A DNA stretch of 64,000 bases. Origin: Pseudomonas chlororaphis. Its GTDB lineage: Bacteria > Pseudomonadota > Gammaproteobacteria > Pseudomonadales > Pseudomonadaceae. A program made the translations under genes and the position numbers. Below are positions 59,210 to 64,000 of this stretch, piece by piece. The stretch spans positions 186,001 to 250,000 of the forward strand of contig NZ_MSCT01000008.1 in the NCBI RefSeq assembly GCF_001921865.1, written 5' to 3'. The stretch's first letter is position 1, and each line of letters begins with the position of its first letter. Below the pieces are notes generated by a model. It was not told the origin of the DNA and ran no database searches. It saw nothing but the letters and a program-made list of their open reading frames with translations.

Positions 59210-59844
59210 ATCGACAGGATCAAGCGCCCGGCGAACAGGATCAGGATCACTCCCATGCTGCGCTCGAACCAATGGCCCATGCGCATGAACAGCAAGCGTA
59301 CTCGCGGGCTGGAAAAGAACAGCGCGACGATCACGAACCACAGCGCATTGACGAAACACATCCACACGCCGTAGAGCGCCTGTATTTTCAGTGGCGTGCT
59401 GGCGCTGATCACCGTGGTGAAAATCGCCAGGAAGAACAAGGTGGCCTTGGGGTTGGTGGCGTTGGTCAGGAAACCGGTCATGAAGGCCTTGGGCAAGGTC
59501 TGTCGCTGCACGGCGCCGTCGTTCGCATCGCTGCCTTCGAGGGTTGTCTTGGGTTTGCTGCGCAGCAGGCTGACGCCGAGGTAGAGGATGTAGGCGCCGC
59601 CCACGACCTTGGCCACGCTCAGCAGCCAGGGCGTGGCATGCATCAGCGCGCCGACCCCGAGCAAGGTGTACAGCACATGCACGGAGATTCCCGCGCCGAT
59701 GCCGATGGCCGTGCACAGTCCGACCACCCGGCCAAAGCGCACGCTCTGGCGGATGGTCACGGCAAAGTCGGGCCCCGGGGCCACCACGGCGAGAAAGTGA
59801 ATGGTGGCCAGGGCCAGGAATTCGCCTAGATAGTTGGAAAGCAT
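59206..59844 (-). CDS. LysE-family amino acid exporter
   Basis: A 212-residue LysE/RhtB-type translocator. The family N-terminal motif is FLAVVAPGPDFAVTIRQSVRFG (residues ~17-38), followed by GAGISVHVLYTLLG, then AYILYLGVSLLRSK and KAFMTGFLTNATNPKATLFF near residue 120-140. Six membrane helices are visible. The family exports amino acids and derivatives. It starts one base after the stop codon of the oxygenase gene, and its ribosome site (CTGGAG) lies inside that gene, so the two are translationally coupled. Substrate unknown; a product of the oxygenase is the obvious guess. Confidence 0.93.
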   Translation of the reverse strand: MLSNYLGEFLALATIHFLAVVAPGPDFAVTIRQSVRFGRVVGLCTAIGIGAGISVHVLYTLLGVGALMHATPWLLSVAKVVGGAYILYLGVSLLRSKPKTTLEGSDANDGAVQRQTLPKAFMTGFLTNATNPKATLFFLAIFTTVISASTPLKIQALYGVWMCFVNALWFVIVALFFSSPRVRLLFMRMGHWFERSMGVILILFAGRLILSM

Positions 59845-59845
59845 T

Positions 59846-60616
59846 TCAACTCCAGAAGGTCAGGGGGGACGAGCTGCCGCGATAGCCGACAAAAAAGGAA
59901 AGGCTCAGGCGCGGGTTGGCCACCCCGGGGGTGACCGCGTGCATGCGCCGGGAATTGAACATGATGAAATCCCCGGGCTCCGGGCGGACTTCCAGCGAAG
60001 GGGGGCCGAGCAGGGCGGGGTCGATGCCGTAGCTGTCACCGCGCATGTCGTCGAACTGGTCCGGCGAGATATCGTGATTCCACATCTGCAGGGCGCCGCC
60101 CGCATCGGGCATGTTCAGGTACAGGTTGCAGGCGAACTGCGCTTCCAGGCTGTGGGCCTGGAAGCTGTCCGGGGCGTCCTTGGCGAAGATGTCGTGATGG
60201 GCGAGGAAACACACGTCGGGTTTCACCACCCGCGACAGGCCGACGTACATTTTGCGCCCGTAGAGGTTTTCCAAGTGGGCGCCGGCCGGCCAGGACTCGT
60301 CGAGCATGCAGCGCAGGGTGTCGACGGGCGAGGCGTAGGGCGCACAACGCGAACGCAGTTCGGCGATGTTGGCGGTGGCGCGTTCGAAATAGTCCTCGAT
60401 CAGCAACGGCTGGTTTTCCGCTTCATAAAACGCCATGCCGATCCGCCCGATACTGGGGGCATTGATGTAGCCCTCGAAGCCGGGAGCGAGAATCTTGTCA
60501 CCCAGTTGGATCGCCTGGGCGTGTGGCAGGAAGTGCTTGATGCGCAGGGCGAGCACTTGTTCATGGGCCAGTTCGTTTATGCACGTCTCATCGAGACGCT
60601 CGACGTCAAGCATCAT
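59846..60616 (-). CDS. 2-oxoglutarate/Fe(II)-dependent oxygenase of unknown substrate
   Basis: A 256-residue cupin-fold oxygenase. The iron ligands are readable: His-x-Asp in CFLAHHDIFAKD (about residue 139), distal His in SRRMHAVTPG (about 226) and the 2-oxoglutarate Arg in NPRLSLSFFVGY (about 236). GDFIMFNSRRMH is the classic strand before the distal His. Because Asp is kept in HxD, hydroxylation or desaturation is expected; free-amino-acid halogenases such as BesD have Gly there. It sits between AlaX and LysE genes, which points to an amino acid substrate. GAGGG precedes the start; two ATGs are adjacent. Confidence 0.85.
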   Translation of the reverse strand: MMLDVERLDETCINELAHEQVLALRIKHFLPHAQAIQLGDKILAPGFEGYINAPSIGRIGMAFYEAENQPLLIEDYFERATANIAELRSRCAPYASPVDTLRCMLDESWPAGAHLENLYGRKMYVGLSRVVKPDVCFLAHHDIFAKDAPDSFQAHSLEAQFACNLYLNMPDAGGALQMWNHDISPDQFDDMRGDSYGIDPALLGPPSLEVRPEPGDFIMFNSRRMHAVTPGVANPRLSLSFFVGYRGSSSPLTFWS

Positions 60617-60718
60617 CTGTAGATCCCTCTATCCGATCAGTCATCGAACCCGCGCACGCGGGTTTCCCCTGGGGCAGGCGATGCGTCGCGTGATGCGCAA
60701 GGCGGCATCGCCGATGAA

Positions 60719-61345
60719 TCAGTCCACGCTGTAGTGAACCGAAAGCATTCCTTTCTTTTGCGAGAGGGAGGCGATAGTGACGTTGCCCAATTCCTTCAGG
60801 CGTTTTACGTGAGTACCGCCGCAACCGTAGGCGGGCAGTTCGCCGAAACCGATTTCCCGCGAGCCTTCGCGCAGCGAGACCAGGCGCGGCAGGTCGGCGG
60901 CAATCCACTGATCGATGCCGTTTTGCAGGGTATCGACGTCCAGTTCCTGCGCATTGCCCCCAGGCTTGAAGGACACGCGCCCTTCGCCGGGCCAGTGGTG
61001 GGCCTTGACTGGGGTCCAGCCGTGCAACTCGCCGAAATGGCCGATCAGGTGCCCGGCCGAATGCATGCGGGTATTGAACTGGCGGCGTTGCTCATCGACC
61101 TGGATCTGGACCATGCCGGGTTTTACCGGGTGGCTGGTGTAATGAACGATCCGCTCGGGCTCCTGGGTCACCCGCAGCACCTGGCTGTCGCCGATCCAGC
61201 CGGTGTCGCAGGGCTGGCCGCCGCCCTGGGGATGAAAGATCGTGGCGCGCAGGACCACTGCGAACTCGTTGTCTTGCGCGGTGCATTCGAGCACTTCAAC
61301 GTTGGCCTTGAGTTCATCATTATGAAAAAAGAGGCGAAGCGTCAT
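60719..61345 (-). CDS. AlaX-type aminoacyl-tRNA editing protein
   Basis: A 208-residue free-standing relative of the alanyl-tRNA synthetase editing domain. FHPQGGGQPCDTGW is the second editing motif. Zinc/catalytic residues are the His pair in TRMHSAGHLIGHFGELHGW (about residue 93-97) and Cys/His in YGCGGTHVKRL (about 173-177). Such proteins hydrolyse mischarged tRNA (Ser- or Gly-tRNA-Ala and sometimes others). The start ATG 61345 is 91 bases from the divergent LysR gene. Linked to an oxygenase and exporter, it might clear tRNA charged with the unusual product. Confidence 0.9.
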   Translation of the reverse strand: MTLRLFFHNDELKANVEVLECTAQDNEFAVVLRATIFHPQGGGQPCDTGWIGDSQVLRVTQEPERIVHYTSHPVKPGMVQIQVDEQRRQFNTRMHSAGHLIGHFGELHGWTPVKAHHWPGEGRVSFKPGGNAQELDVDTLQNGIDQWIAADLPRLVSLREGSREIGFGELPAYGCGGTHVKRLKELGNVTIASLSQKKGMLSVHYSVD

Positions 61346-61436
61346 ATTCCGTGCCCTTATTAAAATGTCTTTTTTAATTATATGGCGCGTTGGAATTGCG
61401 TGATAATCCGTTCAAACCTCAAAGGACTGTTGCGCC

Positions 61437-62414
61437 GTGAGCATAAATCTTCCTCTTCCACTGCTGGGTGAAATGGCGATTTTCGTCAAGGTCGTCGAGG
61501 TTGGCAGTTTCTCCGAAGCCGCGCGCCAGCTGGGCTCTTCGCCGTCGGCGGTGAGTCGCAGCATTTCCCGGCTGGAGAAGGCGCTGGCGATGCGCCTGCT
61601 GCAACGCACCACGCGCAAATTGCGCTTGAGCGAGGGCGGCGAGGAGGTGTTCAAGCGTTGCAGCGAGATGGTCAGCGCCGCCAAGTCGGTGATGGAGATC
61701 AGCGGCCAGTTCACCCATGAGGCCGAAGGGTTGGTGCGGATCAGCGTGCCCAAGGCCGTGGGGCGTTTTGTCGTGCATCCGTACATGCCCGAATTCCTGC
61801 GGCGTTACCCCAAGGTCGACGTCGAGCTGTTGCTGGAGGATCGCAACATCGATCTGATCGACGACAACGTCGACCTGGCTATCCGCATCACCGACCACCC
61901 ACCGGCCGGGTTGGTGGGGCGTCAGCTTTTGACCATCGACCACCTGTTGTGCGCCACCCCGCAATACCTGGCCGAGCACGGGACGCCGAGCCATCCCCAT
62001 GACCTGCTCAGCCACAGCTGTATTTACCTGGGGGAAACACCCAGCGATGCGCGCTGGAAGTTCAAGAAAGGCAGCAAACTGGTGACCGTTGGCGTGCGCG
62101 GGCGTTATGCGGCCAATCACACGGGGGTGCGCCTGGGGGCGGTGCTTGAGCATATCGGTATCGGCAGCTTGCCGTACTTCACGGTACGCCATGCCCTGGA
62201 GCAGGGCTTGCTGGTGCGGGTGCTGCCGGACTGGACGTTCCTTGCTTCATACCATGGCGGTGCCTGGTTGTTGCATTCGCCGACCCGCTACCTGCCGCCG
62301 AAGCTGCGGGTTTTTATCGATTACCTGGTGGAGTGCCTGGCCAAGGAGCCGACCTTGAACCGGCAGGGCAAGCAGGAACAGAAAGGCTGCGAGTTGCCCG
62401 AAGGCAGGGGATAA
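61437..62414 (+). CDS. LysR-family transcriptional regulator
   Basis: A 325-residue regulator with N-terminal winged helix (residues ~8-66; FVKVVEVGSFSEAARQLGSSPSAVSRSISRLEKALAMRLLQRTTRKLRLSEGG is the helix-turn-helix) and a periplasmic-binding-like effector domain (about 90-300). The start is GTG with AAAGGA upstream. It is divergent from the AlaX gene, the usual position for the regulator of the neighbouring operon. The DNA-binding half fits the AmpR/DmlR group of subfamilies; the effector is unknown. Confidence 0.9.
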   Translation: MSINLPLPLLGEMAIFVKVVEVGSFSEAARQLGSSPSAVSRSISRLEKALAMRLLQRTTRKLRLSEGGEEVFKRCSEMVSAAKSVMEISGQFTHEAEGLVRISVPKAVGRFVVHPYMPEFLRRYPKVDVELLLEDRNIDLIDDNVDLAIRITDHPPAGLVGRQLLTIDHLLCATPQYLAEHGTPSHPHDLLSHSCIYLGETPSDARWKFKKGSKLVTVGVRGRYAANHTGVRLGAVLEHIGIGSLPYFTVRHALEQGLLVRVLPDWTFLASYHGGAWLLHSPTRYLPPKLRVFIDYLVECLAKEPTLNRQGKQEQKGCELPEGRG

Positions 62415-62437
62415 GCTGTTTTTCATGAGCTGAAAAC

Positions 62438-62471
62438 AAAAAGGCCCGCCGGTTTACCGTGCGGGCCTTTG
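62438..62471. terminator. bidirectional terminator
   Basis: AAAAAGGCCCGC-CGGTTTACCGT-GCGGGCCTTTGT: a 10-bp GC-rich stem between convergent LysR and PA2817-like genes. Confidence 0.9.
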
Positions 62472-62488
62472 TCTTGTTCGGGCGGGAC

Positions 62489-62896
62489 TCAGTGCTTGCT
62501 GTCCTGGGCGGAGAGCGCCAGCAACTGCTTTTCCTGGTTCCAGTCGAACGGCTCGTCGTTCTGCTCGGCCTCGTAGCGGCGCTCTTCCAGTGCCTGATAC
62601 AGGTCGATTTCTTCGTCGGGCATGTAGTGCAGGCAGTCCCCGGCAAAGAACCACAACAGATCGCGCGGTACCAGGTGCGCGACCTGTGGATAACGCTGCA
62701 TTACCTGGCACAACAGATCCTGGCCCAGGTACTGGCTTTCGATCGGATCGATCGGCAGCGAAGCGCGCAGTTCGTCGAAGCGATCCAGGAACAAGGCATG
62801 GCTTTCTTCGGGAACCTGCTCGGCTTCACCCACGGCGACCAGGATACTGCGCAGGTGGTCGAGCAGGACGAGATGATCGGCGACGACGTTGGACAT
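62489..62896 (-). CDS. PA2817-family conserved protein
   Basis: A 135-residue acidic soluble protein without signal or membrane segment. I recognise the gene from its place beside fadE in Pseudomonas (PA2815/PA2817). Motif-like stretches are LVPRDLLWFFAGDCLHYMPDEEIDLYQALEERR (about 80-112). Start ATG 62896 follows GAGGACTC. Function unknown. Confidence 0.78.
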   Translation of the reverse strand: MSNVVADHLVLLDHLRSILVAVGEAEQVPEESHALFLDRFDELRASLPIDPIESQYLGQDLLCQVMQRYPQVAHLVPRDLLWFFAGDCLHYMPDEEIDLYQALEERRYEAEQNDEPFDWNQEKQLLALSAQDSKH

Positions 62897-62980
62897 GACA
62901 TGAGTCCTCAACAGCAAAACGGGCGCGGGAGTATATAGCCCCTGCGCCCGGTTTCATAATCCGCCTGCGGCCCTGGCGGC

Positions 62981-64000
62981 TTAGCGGGTTTTCCCCTCGC
63001 TCAGGGTCAGATCCTCCTTGGCGAAGTCGTCGACATCGATGACTTTGCGGCGGGCGGCTTCAGCCTCGCGCAGGGCCTGGGCTTCTACCGGCTGCAATAC
63101 ACCGGCTTCCAGTGCGGCATCGATGGCGTGTTCCCCGGCGCCCGGTTTGACCTGGCCGCTTTTCAGCGCGTCGTGCAGTTTTTTCTGCAACGGGTGGCTG
63201 GCGCTCAACAGGTCGTAGGCGTGTTGCAGGGCGCCGACCGGATCGTGCGCCGATTGTGGGCGGTAGCAGCCGGCCAGCAGTTCTTCCAGGGTCGGGTCGC
63301 CTTTGGGGCGGCCGATGATCGCGGCGACTTCGGCGTCCAGACGGTCGGACGGGCCTTTGTGACGACGGCCGAATGGGAATACCACGCCGCGCAGCAGGCA
63401 GCCCAGCACCCGGTTCGGAAAGTTGTCGAGCAGTGTGTCCAGCGCTCGTTCCGACTGGCCAAGGCTTTCTTCCATGGCCCAGGTGAACAGCGGGCGCAGG
63501 TGTTCCGGCGAATCCAGGTCGTGGTAGCGCTTGAGCGCGGCGGAAGTGAGGTAGAGGTGGCTGAGTACGTCGCCGAGGCGTGCCGACAGGCGTTCGCGGC
63601 GTTTCAGTTCGCCGCCCAGCAGCATCATGCTCAGGTCGGCCAGCATGGCGAAGGCTGCGGCCTGCCGGTTGAGGGCGCGGAAGTAACCCTGGCTGAGCTT
63701 GTCTCCCGGGGCAGGCTCGAGGTGCCCCAGGCCCAGGTTCAGCACCAGGGTGCTGGCCGCGTTGCTGACGGCAAAACCGATGTGCTTGAGCAGCAGACCG
63801 TCGAATTCGATGAGCGCCTGGTCGTGGTCTTCGCGACCGGCCAGGGCCATTTCCTTGAGCACGAACGGATGGCAGCGAATGGCGCCCTGGCCGAAGATCA
63901 TCAGGTTGCGCGAGAGGATATTCGCGCCTTCCACGGTGATGAAGATCGGCGCGCCTTGCCAACTGCGGCCCAGGTAGTTGTTCGGGCCCATGATGATGGC
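62981..64000 (-). CDS. fadE: acyl-CoA dehydrogenase FadE, C-terminal part
   Basis: The visible 340 residues are the C-terminal half of a large (about 815-residue) acyl-CoA dehydrogenase that is cut by the window edge. It holds the end of the dehydrogenase domain (GAPIFITVEGANILSRNLMIFGQGAIRCHPFV) and then a helical DUF1974-type extension, with ASTLVLNLGLGHLEPAPGDKLSQGYFRALNRQAAAFAMLADLSMMLLGG. FadE catalyses the first oxidation of beta-oxidation. The DUF1974 tail distinguishes FadE from smaller acyl-CoA dehydrogenases. Confidence 0.9.
   Translation of the reverse strand, partial: AIIMGPNNYLGRSWQGAPIFITVEGANILSRNLMIFGQGAIRCHPFVLKEMALAGREDHDQALIEFDGLLLKHIGFAVSNAASTLVLNLGLGHLEPAPGDKLSQGYFRALNRQAAAFAMLADLSMMLLGGELKRRERLSARLGDVLSHLYLTSAALKRYHDLDSPEHLRPLFTWAMEESLGQSERALDTLLDNFPNRVLGCLLRGVVFPFGRRHKGPSDRLDAEVAAIIGRPKGDPTLEELLAGCYRPQSAHDPVGALQHAYDLLSASHPLQKKLHDALKSGQVKPGAGEHAIDAALEAGVLQPVEAQALREAEAARRKVIDVDDFAKEDLTLSEGKTR

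Overview
The window looks like the chromosome of a Pseudomonas of the fluorescens/protegens/chlororaphis type. The basis is high GC, the gene order gltA-sdhCDAB-sucAB-lpdG-sucCD-brnQ-htpG-fabBA-gpsA-sixA known from Pseudomonas, and REP/REPIN repeats with the cores GGAGCGAGCTTGCTCGCGA and GTAGCCGCTGCCGAGC typical of the fluorescens group. No phage, transposase, integrase or CRISPR array is visible. Both edges cut genes: the 3' end of an acetate permease gene on the left, and an acyl-CoA dehydrogenase (fadE) gene on the right.

Layout. 1-13.9 kb: end of actP, then citrate synthase (minus strand) divergent from a tricarboxylic-acid block of succinate dehydrogenase, 2-oxoglutarate dehydrogenase and succinyl-CoA synthetase. 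This block covers oxaloacetate to citrate and 2-oxoglutarate to fumarate. 14-25 kb: BrnQ transporter, small membrane proteins, two thioesterases, HtpG, a dienelactone hydrolase, a reverse transsulfuration pair (cystathionine beta-synthase plus gamma-lyase), pirin and OsmC. 25.4-36.8 kb: a chemoreceptor, fabBA, a coupled operon of TonB-dependent receptor, periplasmic binding protein and hybrid kinase, then gpsA, a DUF4389 gene and sixA. 37-43.6 kb: acyl-CoA ligase, hotdog thioesterase, two alpha/beta hydrolases, GST, a DUF4892 protein and an AI-2E-family permease. 43.8-52.8 kb: an EF-hand repeat protein, an OmpR-type two-component system, pyrF, two oxidoreductases, a chemoreceptor and a membrane protein. 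53.1-53.5 kb: tandemly duplicated tRNA-Glu/tRNA-Gly. 53.7-59.1 kb: an accessory-looking surface region with a large autotransporter and an opposing periplasmic chaperone plus two-domain fimbrial adhesin, with no usher. 59.2-62.4 kb: a small cluster of 2-oxoglutarate/Fe(II) oxygenase, LysE-type exporter, AlaX editing protein and a divergent LysR regulator. 62.5 kb to the end: a small conserved protein and fadE.

Most of the window is conserved housekeeping DNA. The parts that most deserve a second look are: (1) the oxygenase/exporter/AlaX/LysR cluster, whose parts fit making, exporting and tolerating a modified amino acid; (2) the receptor/binding-protein/kinase operon, which looks like an envelope-spanning sensor; (3) the usher-less chaperone-adhesin pair beside the autotransporter, downstream of the tRNA duplication; (4) the EF-hand protein next to a proline-rich sensor kinase. 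All functional statements come from reading motifs and known gene order; no database search was run.
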